A stretch of DNA of 54,567 nucleotides from Mycobacterium sp. (lineage in GTDB: Bacteria > Actinomycetota > Actinomycetes > Mycobacteriales > Mycobacteriaceae), in NCBI GenBank assembly GCA_025965895.1, contig JAOPWC010000139.1:1-54567 (forward strand). The letters run 5' to 3'. The notes beneath the pieces are model-generated. The model ran no database searches. It worked only from the letters and a program-made list of their open reading frames with translations, and was not told the origin of the DNA. The translations under genes were made by a program, and so were the position numbers. Below, in pieces: positions 1 to 8,323 of the stretch (the first letter of the stretch is position 1; each line of letters starts with the position of its first letter).

Positions 1-2
1 AT

Positions 3-632
3 ACCGGTAGCACCGATCCGATTGAGGGGGTCGTCCGCATTGAGACGTCGCCGCGGGAGGCCGCGACGCCGATCATTTTGGAGATGATGCGTTCGGTGTA
101 TCCCCATGATGAGGTGTTTGGCCAGTATTGCACTGTCAACGATTACATCGATTGCCCGCCGGATGAGTTGTTCGACTATTTGGCCGATACCCGCTGCCTG
201 GAGGAGTGGACCTATAGTCTGCGCGGGTTTGTGCCCACCGATGAGCCGGGGTTGTGGCTGGCGTGGGACCGGCTGGGTTCAGAGACCCAGATCTTCACCC
301 GTACGATCGCCAACGCCGAGGCGCGCACGGTGGATTATCACTGCGCGTGGGATCAGGGCAAGCATTTGTGGATGATCTATCTGATGCGGGTCATCGACGC
401 GCAGGCGGTGCTCGACAAGCCGGGGTCGGTGGTGTTGTGGACCAATTGCCGGCACCCGTTTTATGACCACAATCCCTATCCGGAAGCCGGCCCGCCGGAG
501 CGGCCGGTGTGGGTGGGCGATTTCTGGGACATGTTCGGCGCCGGGCACGCCCTGGAGTTGCGCAACCTCAAGGCGATCGCCGAGTACCGCCATCAGCACG
601 GCCTGCCGGTCACCCCGGCCTGGATGAAATGA
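3..632 (+). CDS. SRPBCC-fold protein (5'-partial)
   Basis: The reading frame is open to the left edge of the window, so the true start lies upstream; the first internal Met is at 78. The translation has the pattern of a START/SRPBCC (polyketide cyclase or aromatase-like) lipid-binding fold: an N-terminal strand region ending in DYIDCPPDELFDYLAD, followed by W-rich strands and a C-terminal helix (ELRNLKAIAEY). Such proteins bind hydrophobic ligands and often act as cyclases or binding proteins in polyketide-type pathways. Its stop overlaps the ATG of the thiolase-fold gene (ATGA at 629-632), so the two are probably translationally coupled and act together. The substrate is unknown. Confidence 0.75.
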   Translation, partial: TGSTDPIEGVVRIETSPREAATPIILEMMRSVYPHDEVFGQYCTVNDYIDCPPDELFDYLADTRCLEEWTYSLRGFVPTDEPGLWLAWDRLGSETQIFTRTIANAEARTVDYHCAWDQGKHLWMIYLMRVIDAQAVLDKPGSVVLWTNCRHPFYDHNPYPEAGPPERPVWVGDFWDMFGAGHALELRNLKAIAEYRHQHGLPVTPAWMK

Positions 633-1672
633 GCAGCCCGATGACTGCGCCGGGGATGAACCCGGTGAGTTTGATCGACGTGTCCACCTATTTGCCCGGT
701 GAGCCGATCGGGGTGGACTACTACGCCGAGTACGCCAGCGCCGACGAGTTGCGCAACAACCTGATGTTTCGGGCGCCGAAGTTTCGCCATCACGTCGGTG
801 AGGATGAGTCGGCGACCGACATGATCGTGCGGGCCACCGCGGGGCTCATCGAGCGCCACGGACCCGATGTGATCGCCGATGTCGATGTGTTGATCACCCA
901 CGCCCAGATGCCCGACATCCCGTTTTACGGGGGCGGCGGGGCGGTGGCGGATCGGCTGGGGATGCGCCCGGACTGGGTGCTTGATCTGCACAACGGGGGC
1001 TGCGCGATCTTTGTGCTGGGCCTGCAGGTGGCCCGTCAGCTGCTGGCCTCCGGTGCGGGCAAGACCGCGCTGATCGCGGTGGCCCAAAACGCGGCCGGGC
1101 AGATATTCGATCAGCCCGGGGTCAAGCGCAAGGCCCAGGCGGTGGTGCCCGGCGACGGCGCGGCGGTGGGTCTGGTGACGCTGTCGGACACCTCACCGAT
1201 CCTGGATGTGGAATGCCGCACCTACGGCGAGTACGCCGGGGACATGACGCTGGCGGTGGACCCGCCGCGCAAGTGGTGGCAGCCGGGCCCGGGTGAGGGT
1301 TCGATCGGGTTCACCGAGACCAAGATCGCCAAGGTGCTCGCCCGCGGCAACCGCCAGGTGCCCGAGGTGGCGTTGGCGGTGTGCGACCGCATCGGGGTGA
1401 AATCCAAGGATCTGGACCTGCTGGTCACCAACCAGCCCAACCGGGTGTTTTTGCGCAACTGGCGCGAGGCGTTGGAGCTGCCCAAAGAGCGCCACCGCGA
1501 CACCTTCGACGTGTGCGGCAACCTGTTCGGCGCCGGCATCCCGATCAACCTCGACCGCGCGATCACCGACGGTCAACTCAACACCGGCGACGTCGTCATG
1601 ATGGCCGCCTTCGCCCACGCCGGCGACTTCGCCGGCGCCGCCGCAATCCGATGGGGTGGTAGACCGACATGA
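629..1672 (+). CDS. KAS III-like (FabH/thiolase superfamily) condensing enzyme
   Basis: The 347-residue product has the length and layout of 3-oxoacyl-ACP synthase III enzymes. The nucleophile Cys125 sits in HNGGCAIFVLGLQ, the typical FabH-type active-site helix. Asn298 sits in CGNLFGAGIP, matching the conserved FabH Asn. At the position of the catalytic His (FabH PHQAN) the sequence reads TNQPN (267-271), so His appears replaced by Asn268. This suggests a non-standard reaction, such as acyl transfer, or a condensation using another base. The ATG at 629 is chosen because it overlaps the upstream stop (ATGA); the stop overlaps the next ATG in the same way. It is probably part of a small biosynthetic operon with the SRPBCC and aminotransferase genes. 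Confidence 0.85.
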   Translation: MSSPMTAPGMNPVSLIDVSTYLPGEPIGVDYYAEYASADELRNNLMFRAPKFRHHVGEDESATDMIVRATAGLIERHGPDVIADVDVLITHAQMPDIPFYGGGGAVADRLGMRPDWVLDLHNGGCAIFVLGLQVARQLLASGAGKTALIAVAQNAAGQIFDQPGVKRKAQAVVPGDGAAVGLVTLSDTSPILDVECRTYGEYAGDMTLAVDPPRKWWQPGPGEGSIGFTETKIAKVLARGNRQVPEVALAVCDRIGVKSKDLDLLVTNQPNRVFLRNWREALELPKERHRDTFDVCGNLFGAGIPINLDRAITDGQLNTGDVVMMAAFAHAGDFAGAAAIRWGGRPT

Positions 1673-2730
1673 CAGCCGTAGCCGAGTCGCGACTGATTAC
1701 CCGGAACCGCCCGCCGCAACCGTTCGGCGAGGTAGGCCTCGTGCCGATCGCGGTCGATCCGTTCGCGTTGTCGCTCAACGAGAACCCGTTCCCACCGCTG
1801 CCCGCGGTGCGCGCGGCGCTCATCGAATCCATCGACGCCGCCAACCGGTACCCGGAATTCCTGCCGCAACGCCTGCGCAGTCTGGTTGCCGACCGTATCG
1901 GGGTTCCCGACGAGCAGATCATCATCGGCGCCGGGGCCACCGGGGTGACGCTGCAGGTGCTGCACGCGATCACCAATGCGGGCGATCGGATCGTGATGGC
2001 GGACCCGACGTTCGAGGGACATCAGATCGTGTCGCAGATGACCAGGCTCGAGCCGGTCATGGTGCCGTTGAACGAGCACGGACACCAGCACCTGAACGCG
2101 ATGGCGGACGTGGCGTCAGACGCCCGTGTGGTGCTGATCTGCCGACCTCACAACCCAACGGGAACAGTGGAATCCGTCGCGGACATCGAGGAGTTTCTGC
2201 GCCGGGTACCAAGCGACACAGTGGTGATCCTCGACGAGGCCTACGCCGAGTTCGTCGCGCCCGAACACCGACTCGACTCGGTCGCCCTGGTGCACCGGTT
2301 CCCGAATGTGGTGGTGACGCGGACGTTCTCGAAGGCATACGGTTTGGCGGGGCTTCGGATCGGATATGCCTTCGGCTCCCCACAACTGGCCAGCGCGCTG
2401 TGGTCGATGCAGTTGCCGTTCGGAATGGGCATCACCAGCTTGGTAGCGGTTGCGGCGTCGTATCAGGCCGAGTCTCAACTGCGTCAACGGATCAGGTTGA
2501 TCACCGCGGAGCGACGCAGCCTGCGCACCCGGTTGCGCGCGATGGGCGTGTACAGCACCGACGCGCACGCAAACTTCGTCTACTTGCCGGCCGCAGGACG
2601 GCCCTGGCCGGAGGTATTCGACCAGAGTGGGCTCAGGGTGCGCCACTACTGCGACGGGGGAGCGCGAATCACGATCGGTTCGCACGCGTCGACACGCGCC
2701 GTGCTGGTGGCGGTGAGAAATCACCTGTAG
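1669..2730 (+). CDS. HisC-like class I/II PLP aminotransferase
   Basis: The 353-residue fold-type I PLP enzyme resembles histidinol-phosphate or aromatic aminotransferases (HisC/Pat). Visible landmarks are LNENPFPP near residue 37, HNPTGT (161-166), the PLP-ring Asp189 in ILDEAYAEF, and the Schiff-base Lys222 in RTFSKAYGLAGLRIGY. The ATG overlaps the stop of the KAS III-like gene by four bases, so it belongs to the same transcription unit. No his genes lie nearby, so a role in histidine synthesis is unlikely. It more plausibly aminates or otherwise modifies a keto product of the neighbouring enzymes, or acts on an aromatic amino acid. The specificity cannot be read from the sequence. Confidence 0.85.
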   Translation: MTAVAESRLITRNRPPQPFGEVGLVPIAVDPFALSLNENPFPPLPAVRAALIESIDAANRYPEFLPQRLRSLVADRIGVPDEQIIIGAGATGVTLQVLHAITNAGDRIVMADPTFEGHQIVSQMTRLEPVMVPLNEHGHQHLNAMADVASDARVVLICRPHNPTGTVESVADIEEFLRRVPSDTVVILDEAYAEFVAPEHRLDSVALVHRFPNVVVTRTFSKAYGLAGLRIGYAFGSPQLASALWSMQLPFGMGITSLVAVAASYQAESQLRQRIRLITAERRSLRTRLRAMGVYSTDAHANFVYLPAAGRPWPEVFDQSGLRVRHYCDGGARITIGSHASTRAVLVAVRNHL

Positions 2731-2764
2731 CAAACAGGGCGGGGAAGCTTACTCAGGGAGGGAA

Positions 2765-3994
2765 ATGTACGTGCATCAGGTTGTGGTCGTCGGCGCGGGT
2801 CCTTCAGGTGTCGCTGTGGCGCTGAGCCTGTCCGATCGGGGGCTACGTCCGCTGCTGATCGACCGGGCCGATGAGGTGGCGTCTTCGTGGCGAGGACGCT
2901 ACGACCGGCTGAAACTGAACACCGGCAGGCGGACGTCGCATCTACCCAATCGGCCGTATCCCGAAGGGGCCGCTGCATTTCCCACTCGCGATCAGGTCGT
3001 CGAACACATCGACCGGCATGCCCGCGAAGACGGGATCGAGTTGCACTTGAGCACCGAAGTAACGCGCATCGACAAGGCCGCCGGCGGCTGGCGGCTCTCG
3101 ACCTCGTCGGGTGATATCAACGCACGGCAGGTCATCGTGGCCACCGGTTACGAGCACACCCCACAAATCCCGCAATGGGCCGGCCGGGAAAGCTTCGCCG
3201 GGCAGGTGCTGCACTCGTCGGGATACCGGAACACCGCACCATTCGTGGGGAAGCGGGTGTTGGTTGTCGGCGCCGGATCGTCGGCTTTCGAGATCGTCCA
3301 TGACGTGGCGACGGGAGGCGCGACCCAAGCGTGGCTGGCGGTGCGCACGCCGCCCAACATCATGCTGCGGGCGCTGCCCGGCGGGTTCCCCTCGGATTAT
3401 CTGGCGAACAAGCTGTATGACATGCCGGCCTGGTTGGCGGATCCGTTGGCGCGGTTCGGCCGCCGAGTCGACATCGGGGATCTGACCGAATTCGGTCTGC
3501 CCGAACCCGACGAGGGCGTGTTCGCGTTCGGGAAGAGGTTGGGACGGGCGCCGGCCATCGTCGACAAGGAGGTGATCCAGGCGATCAGAGATCGACGCTT
3601 TGAGGTCGTCCCCACCATTGAAGCTTTCGACGGCAATGGCGTGCGCCTGCTAGACGGGCGACGTCTCGAGCCCGATGTGTTGATTTGTGCGACAGGCTAT
3701 GTCCGCGGATTGGAGCCTCTGGTCGGCCACCTCGGTGTGCTTGATGAACGCGGCGTGCCCCGCGCCAGCGGTGAGGTGCCCGCTGCTCCGGGACTGCGAT
3801 TCATCGGATTCTTGTCTCGGCCTGGCCTGATCTCATTCGTCGCCCAGCAGTCCAAGCGGGTCGCCAAACGCGTCGTCGACGAACTCGACCGGGCGTCGCG
3901 CGTTGTGGAGATTCCGTTGCTTCCCAATGGCCAGCGTGCCGACCACAGTTCGACGGTGATCATGCGGGATGACGCCGAACGGGAATGGGCGTAA
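2765..3994 (+). CDS. Flavin-containing monooxygenase (FMO/YUCCA-like)
   Basis: This is a class B flavoprotein monooxygenase type of protein (409 aa). The FAD Rossmann motif GAGPSG is near the N-terminus, the FMO signature FxGxxxHxxxY is seen as FAGQVLHSSGY, the NADPH motif GAGSSA follows, and an ATGY motif occurs twice. Such enzymes oxygenate N, S or carbonyl groups using NADPH and O2. A purine-rich Shine-Dalgarno (2755-2762) is only two bases from the ATG at 2765 but eight from an in-frame GTG at 2771, so the true start may be 2771. It follows the aminotransferase by 34 bases and probably belongs to the same unit. The substrate is unknown. Confidence 0.83.
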   Translation: MYVHQVVVVGAGPSGVAVALSLSDRGLRPLLIDRADEVASSWRGRYDRLKLNTGRRTSHLPNRPYPEGAAAFPTRDQVVEHIDRHAREDGIELHLSTEVTRIDKAAGGWRLSTSSGDINARQVIVATGYEHTPQIPQWAGRESFAGQVLHSSGYRNTAPFVGKRVLVVGAGSSAFEIVHDVATGGATQAWLAVRTPPNIMLRALPGGFPSDYLANKLYDMPAWLADPLARFGRRVDIGDLTEFGLPEPDEGVFAFGKRLGRAPAIVDKEVIQAIRDRRFEVVPTIEAFDGNGVRLLDGRRLEPDVLICATGYVRGLEPLVGHLGVLDERGVPRASGEVPAAPGLRFIGFLSRPGLISFVAQQSKRVAKRVVDELDRASRVVEIPLLPNGQRADHSSTVIMRDDAEREWA

Positions 3995-5049
3995 CTGAAG
4001 CGGCCAGCGCCTTCGGTAGTTTCGGCATCGTGCCCGACCTGACGAACCGCCAGATCCTGCTGCGTCGCCGCCCCACCGGGCTGCTCCAGCGCGGCGACAC
4101 CGAGCTGGTCACCTCGCCGGCGCCCGAGGCCGCCGACGGTGAGGCGCTGGTCCGCACCACCTACGTGGGGATCGACGCCGCCGTCCGGACCTGGCTCGAC
4201 GATCAGCCGGGCTACCTCCCGCCGGTGCAGCTGGGCGAGGTCATCCGGGCGGCCGGGGTCGGCGAGGTCGTGGCGTCGCGCTGCAACGCCTACGCCGTCG
4301 GCGACGTGGTCACCACGCTGTCGGGCTTCCAGCAGTACGTGATCGTCCGCGACGACCTGTTCACCACGGTCATCCCCGGCGTCGTCGACCAGCTGGCGAT
4401 GATGTCGGTGTACGGCTCGACCGGCGCCACCGCCTACTTCGGGATGACCGACATCGGCCGGCCCGAGCCCGGGGAGACGGTGGTGGTCTCGGCCGCGGCG
4501 GGAGCCACCGGATCGCTGGCCGGGCAGATCGCCAAGATCGCCGGGGCCCGGGTGGTGGGCATCGCGGGCGGCCCCGAGAAGTGCCGGGTGGTGGTCGAGG
4601 ATTTCGGGTTCGACTCGTGCATCGATTACCGGAGCGGCGACCTGGCGGCGGCGCTCAAGGAGCACTGCCCGCGGCGGGTCGACGTCTACTTCGACAGCGT
4701 CGGCGGCCCGATCCTCGACGCGGTGCTGGGCCGCTTGGCCCCGAAGGCACGGGTCGTGCTGTGCGGCGTCATCTCCAGCTACCTGACGGGCGAGCACCCG
4801 GGACCAGCCAACTACGTGAACCTGCTGGCCAAGAGCGCGCTCATGCAGGGGTTCAACACGCTCGATCAGTGGGGCCGCTTCGGGGAGGCCTTCGCCGCGC
4901 TCCGCGCGTGGGAGCAGGAGGGCCGGCTCGTGCACCGCGCGCACATCTTCGAGGGCGTCGAGTCGTGCGTCGACGCCCTGAACGGGCTGTTCACCGGGGC
5001 CAACATCGGCAAGACGGTGGTCAAGGTCGGCGAACCCACGCCGGCCTGA
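3985..5049 (+). CDS. MDR-family NADP-dependent oxidoreductase
   Basis: The 354-residue protein looks like a zinc-independent medium-chain reductase of the CurA/prostaglandin reductase (LTB4 12-hydroxydehydrogenase) type, which reduces enones or related double bonds with NADPH. The cofactor motif is AAAGATGSLAG, preceded by YGSTGATAYFG. An N-terminal GroES-like region includes TYVGIDAAVRTWLDD, and no structural or catalytic zinc cysteines are seen. The ATG at 3985 overlaps the end of the monooxygenase by ten bases, implying co-transcription. Codon choice looks more uniformly C/G-ending than in the adjoining genes, which could mean a different origin; I judged this by eye only. Confidence 0.85.
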   Translation: MGVTEAASAFGSFGIVPDLTNRQILLRRRPTGLLQRGDTELVTSPAPEAADGEALVRTTYVGIDAAVRTWLDDQPGYLPPVQLGEVIRAAGVGEVVASRCNAYAVGDVVTTLSGFQQYVIVRDDLFTTVIPGVVDQLAMMSVYGSTGATAYFGMTDIGRPEPGETVVVSAAAGATGSLAGQIAKIAGARVVGIAGGPEKCRVVVEDFGFDSCIDYRSGDLAAALKEHCPRRVDVYFDSVGGPILDAVLGRLAPKARVVLCGVISSYLTGEHPGPANYVNLLAKSALMQGFNTLDQWGRFGEAFAALRAWEQEGRLVHRAHIFEGVESCVDALNGLFTGANIGKTVVKVGEPTPA

Positions 5050-5169
5050 GGTGCGGCCGGGCCGTCGTCGACGTAAAGAACGATGCGTCGGTCGGCGTGG
5101 CGGTGGACCGGCTGGGCCCGGTGCCGGCCGCCCGCCGTCGGTGTCGGCAGCCAAATATAAGGTTGAGTC

Positions 5170-6159
5170 GTGCGCTTCGGGCTATTCATTCCCCAGGGTT
5201 GGCGTCTGGATCTGGTGGACATCCCGCCAGAGCGGCACTGGGAGGTCATGCACGGGCTGGCCGGCTATGCCGATGACAGCGCGTGGGACTCCATTTGGGT
5301 TTACGACCACTTCCACACGGTGCCGATGCCGACCAATGAGGCCACCCACGAAGCCTGGACGCTGATGTCCGCGTACGCCGCGTCGACGTCGCGGGTGAAG
5401 CTCGGGCAGATGTGCACGGCCATGAGCTACCGCAATCCCGCCTACCTCGCCAAGGTGGCGGCGACCGTCGACATCATCTCCGGTGGACGACTGCAGATGG
5501 GCATCGGTGCCGGTTGGTATGAGCATGAGTGGCGCGCCTACGGGTACGGCTTTCCACCGGCCGGCGTGCGGTTGGGCCGACTTGACGAAGGCGTGCAGAT
5601 CATGCGCGACGCGTGGCAGCACGGCACCGCGACGTTCGATGGCAAGCACTACCAGGTCAACGGTGCAATTGTTCGGCCGAAACCGCTGCAAGACAATGGG
5701 ATTCCGCTGTGGATCGCCGGGGGCGGCGAGCAGAAGACGCTTCGCATCGCCGCCAAGTACGCCCGGTACACCAACTACACGGCCGAGCCGGAAGCGTTCG
5801 CGCACAAATCCGAGATCCTCGCCAAACACTGCCGCGACGTCGGCACCGACTTCGATTCGATCGTGCGGTCGGCCAACTTCAACGCGGTGGTCGGCGAATC
5901 GGAGGCCGATGTCAAGGATCGCCTCAACCGGGTGCGCGACCGCATCGTGCGCTTCGTGCCCGAGGCGGCCGCCGACTCAATGCTCAGCATGGCCAGCAGC
6001 CCTGACGCCGCCAGCGGCACCCCAGGCCAGGTCATCGAACGGCTGCAGCGCATGCGTGAGCTCGGCTGCGGGTACGCGATCTGCTACTTCCCAGAGGCGG
6101 CCTACGACCGCTCGGGCATCGAGTTGTTCGAGCGCGAGGTCATTCCCGCGCTGAGCTAG
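5170..6159 (+). CDS. LLM class F420-dependent oxidoreductase
   Basis: The 329-residue protein is a luciferase-like TIM-barrel enzyme; it starts with GTG (MRFGLFIPQGW). The LLM core GRLQMGIGAGWYEHEW lies around residues 107-122, followed by RLDEGVQIMRDAW and a cofactor-binding region with PLWIAGGGEQKTL. Mycobacterial members mostly use coenzyme F420 for hydride transfer, but F420 versus FMN cannot be settled here. It lies 120 bases after the MDR gene on the same strand. Nothing recognisable lies in that gap. The substrate is unknown. Confidence 0.87.
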   Translation: MRFGLFIPQGWRLDLVDIPPERHWEVMHGLAGYADDSAWDSIWVYDHFHTVPMPTNEATHEAWTLMSAYAASTSRVKLGQMCTAMSYRNPAYLAKVAATVDIISGGRLQMGIGAGWYEHEWRAYGYGFPPAGVRLGRLDEGVQIMRDAWQHGTATFDGKHYQVNGAIVRPKPLQDNGIPLWIAGGGEQKTLRIAAKYARYTNYTAEPEAFAHKSEILAKHCRDVGTDFDSIVRSANFNAVVGESEADVKDRLNRVRDRIVRFVPEAAADSMLSMASSPDAASGTPGQVIERLQRMRELGCGYAICYFPEAAYDRSGIELFEREVIPALS

Positions 6160-6757
6160 GGACGTCCGCTGCTCTGGTGCAGGTGTGGTCGCCGCCAACC
6201 GCTGGCGCAGGACAACCGAACCGGCCCCTCACCAATCCAGTCGTGAGTCTCCCGAACCTGCTGACTGACGGCCTGCGCGTCGAAACATGTTGAGCGATAG
6301 CCGATACCGGCATCGTCGCGGCCCCGTACGTCACCGCGATCGAAGACGGACCGGATCTCATGTTCGGCCGCCGCCGCAGCAGGCTGGTCAATGAACGCCG
6401 GCCAGTGCGGGCGCTACCACGGAGACCGCCGCCCAGGCGGATCCTGGTGTAGCAGGAACGGCGCGCCGGTCGGCGGCGTGGCCAGGACGCCGTAGGTCAG
6501 TCCCAGCAGGGTTGTTTCGTCGCGGGAGGCAGCTCCTATTCGAGCCACGCTCGGGCCGCGGTCCATCCGTCGGGCGGAGTAGCTGGCTTGACAGCAAACC
6601 GCGCAGTGTCGCACCGACATCATTGAGACAACGGTGAGGAATCGGGTAGAGCGCAAACCTTTACCCGATCGTGTTGTCAACGTGACTGTTGGCATTCATT
6701 GTGACGAAAGTGAAATGAGTGCCACGGGTGCACTCCCACGACCACCGAGGACTGCGG
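6160..6757. other. Gene-poor stretch, possibly decayed
   Basis: No convincing gene is visible in about 600 bases. Short minus-strand frames at 6140-6391 and 6414-6695 look codon-biased in patches (for example SRDETTLLGLTYGVLATPP), which may be remains of a minus-strand gene broken by frameshifts, but I do not recognise the family. A TTGACA hexamer lies at 6588-6593 without a good -10 partner. Confidence 0.3.
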
Positions 6758-7057
6758 ATGACCCCACTGACCATGCACCGCGCGTCGACTTCGCCAACGC
6801 TCCGTCAGGCCACGGTGCTAAGCCAACTGGTGGGGTGGGTAGATGTCATCAACGCGGCGGCAGCGGTGCTTCGTCCACTGGTGATTACGGTTGGCGTTAT
6901 CACCGCAGCAGCAACATGGCCCGCACCCGCGCACGCCGACCCGCTCGGCGACTCGATGACCAACGCGGTGAACAACATCGGCGTCGCCAACAACGGCGCG
7001 GTCAGCACCGGCATTGCCGGTGTCGGCCAGTCGGTCTGTCCGATGCTCGTGCATAGG
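6758..7057 (+). pseudogene. Truncated small secreted mycobacterial protein
   Basis: From ATG 6758 the frame encodes an N-terminal region with a hydrophobic segment (LRPLVITVGVITAAATW) and a signal-peptidase-like site APAHADPLGD. It continues with NNIGVANNGAVSTGIAGVGQSVCPMLV, a pattern I recognise from short exported mycobacterial proteins. After CPMLV the familiar C-terminal half is missing. The frame instead runs on to 7165 as the antisense of the neighbouring LLM gene (VLAADSAAGVSM and onward). The gene therefore appears cut by a deletion near 7050. A GAGG-like ribosome site precedes the ATG. It is probably non-functional, or makes a short altered exported peptide. Confidence 0.6.
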
Positions 7058-7065
7058 TCGCCCAG

Positions 7066-8226
7066 TCAGGGTGTGGTGCTGGCGGCAGATTCAGCGGCGG
7101 GGGTGTCGATGACTGCTGCGGCGTCGGATGCTTGGCGGCCGGTGAAGGCGGGGCGTCCGCCATAGGGGTCCTGATCGGTCCACAACGTGCTGGGCGCCTC
7201 TCGGCGGACGACGGGGATGACCTCGCTTGCCAAGCGTTCGAGCATCTCGAGTTGCTGTTCGTGGGGCAGCATGGTCGGGAGGCTGAAAGATTGCAGGTCG
7301 TGGCCGAACGCCTCGTGGAAGTAGAGGATCTTGTCAATGATCTGCTGCGGGCTGCCGACCAAGGCGGGTCCCGCGGCGATGGCATGGTCGATGTTGCGGA
7401 AGGTCATCTCGTTGCCGGGGATGTGGTTGCCGGGCGCGTTGAAGAACTCCACCATCTGCTCATAGACCGGGCCGTAGTGCTGCTTGGCCTGCTGGGTGGT
7501 GTCGGCCAGGAACAAGAACCCCGAACCGGCTCCGACGTAGGCGTAACGGGGATCGTGGCCGTGCGACTCGTATTCGGTCCGATAGTGGTCGATAAGCACC
7601 TGGTAGTTGCCTCGGGGTTGGATGGCGTTGGCACTGAACAGCGGGTCACCCCACTTGCCCGCCAACGCTGCGGAAGTGAGCGTGGTGGCCGAGCCGTGCC
7701 ACACGCGCGGGGCCCCGGCGAACGGCCGCGGCAACGTTGTCGCGTCGTGTAACGAGCCGCGGAACCTGCCTTCCCAGGTGACCTTCTCCTCTCGCCACAG
7801 GCGACGCAGCAGCTCGTACTTCTCGGCCAGTTGGTCCCATTGCTGCCGCGGCTCGACATTAAACAGCGGCAGTTGCCGGGCCTCGTTTCCTTTCCCGATC
7901 ACCAGCTCCATACGACCGCGGGACAGCTGATCGATGGTGGCGTAGTCTTCCGCCACCCGGACCGGGTCGAGGATCGACAGCACGCACACGCCGGTCTGAA
8001 TCCTGACCCGGCTGGTCGCGGCGGCGATCGCCCCCAGCAGCACCGTCACCCCGGAAGACAGGAACGGCCCGGCGTGCCGTTCGCCGACAGCGACCGCGTC
8101 GTAGCCGACCTCCTCAGCGCGACGAGCCGTCGCAAGCGCCTGCGCGTACCGCTCAGCCGGGCTGACCAGCCGGCCGGTGACCGGGTTCGCCATGTGCGGC
8201 AGGATATCGAGCACCTGGAATCTCAT
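7066..8226 (-). CDS. LLM class flavin-dependent oxidoreductase
   Basis: The 386-residue luciferase-like monooxygenase family protein begins MRFQVLDILPHM at an ATG. Typical elements are EEVGYDAVAVGERHAGPF, SRVRIQTGVCVLSILDPVRVAEDYATIDQLS, GRMELVIGKGNE, and a C-terminal half with VGSPQQIIDKILYFHEAFGHD. The ExDGYD/GERHxGPF style resembles FMN-type bacterial LLM enzymes more than the F420 group, but the cofactor is an inference. The C-terminal tail is low-complexity Ala/Ser-rich. The stop lies about 10 bases from the apparent deletion junction that truncated the opposite-strand gene at 7057. Confidence 0.85.
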   Translation of the reverse strand: MRFQVLDILPHMANPVTGRLVSPAERYAQALATARRAEEVGYDAVAVGERHAGPFLSSGVTVLLGAIAAATSRVRIQTGVCVLSILDPVRVAEDYATIDQLSRGRMELVIGKGNEARQLPLFNVEPRQQWDQLAEKYELLRRLWREEKVTWEGRFRGSLHDATTLPRPFAGAPRVWHGSATTLTSAALAGKWGDPLFSANAIQPRGNYQVLIDHYRTEYESHGHDPRYAYVGAGSGFLFLADTTQQAKQHYGPVYEQMVEFFNAPGNHIPGNEMTFRNIDHAIAAGPALVGSPQQIIDKILYFHEAFGHDLQSFSLPTMLPHEQQLEMLERLASEVIPVVRREAPSTLWTDQDPYGGRPAFTGRQASDAAAVIDTPAAESAASTTP

Positions 8227-8323
8227 GATGCTTTCCTATCGGATTGAATGGAACGAAGAATGTGCCCCTGGACGAGCACCGAGGTGATGCCGCTTTCCCG
8301 GCACCAGACGACCCGGCGGAGAG

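Noticed and set aside
1669..2730. Histidine biosynthesis assignment (hisC)
   Set aside because: No other his gene is near, and HisC-like aminotransferases serve many pathways.
1669..3994. Plant-type indole-3-acetate pathway (aromatic aminotransferase plus YUCCA-like FMO)
   Set aside because: The pair is formally possible, but the coupled KAS III-like and SRPBCC genes do not fit it and substrate specificity cannot be read from the sequence.
3697..5154. 485-codon minus-strand open frame
   Set aside because: It is antisense to the MDR reductase gene; composition is Arg/Pro/Gly/Asp-rich, as expected of a high-GC shadow frame, and no family pattern is seen.
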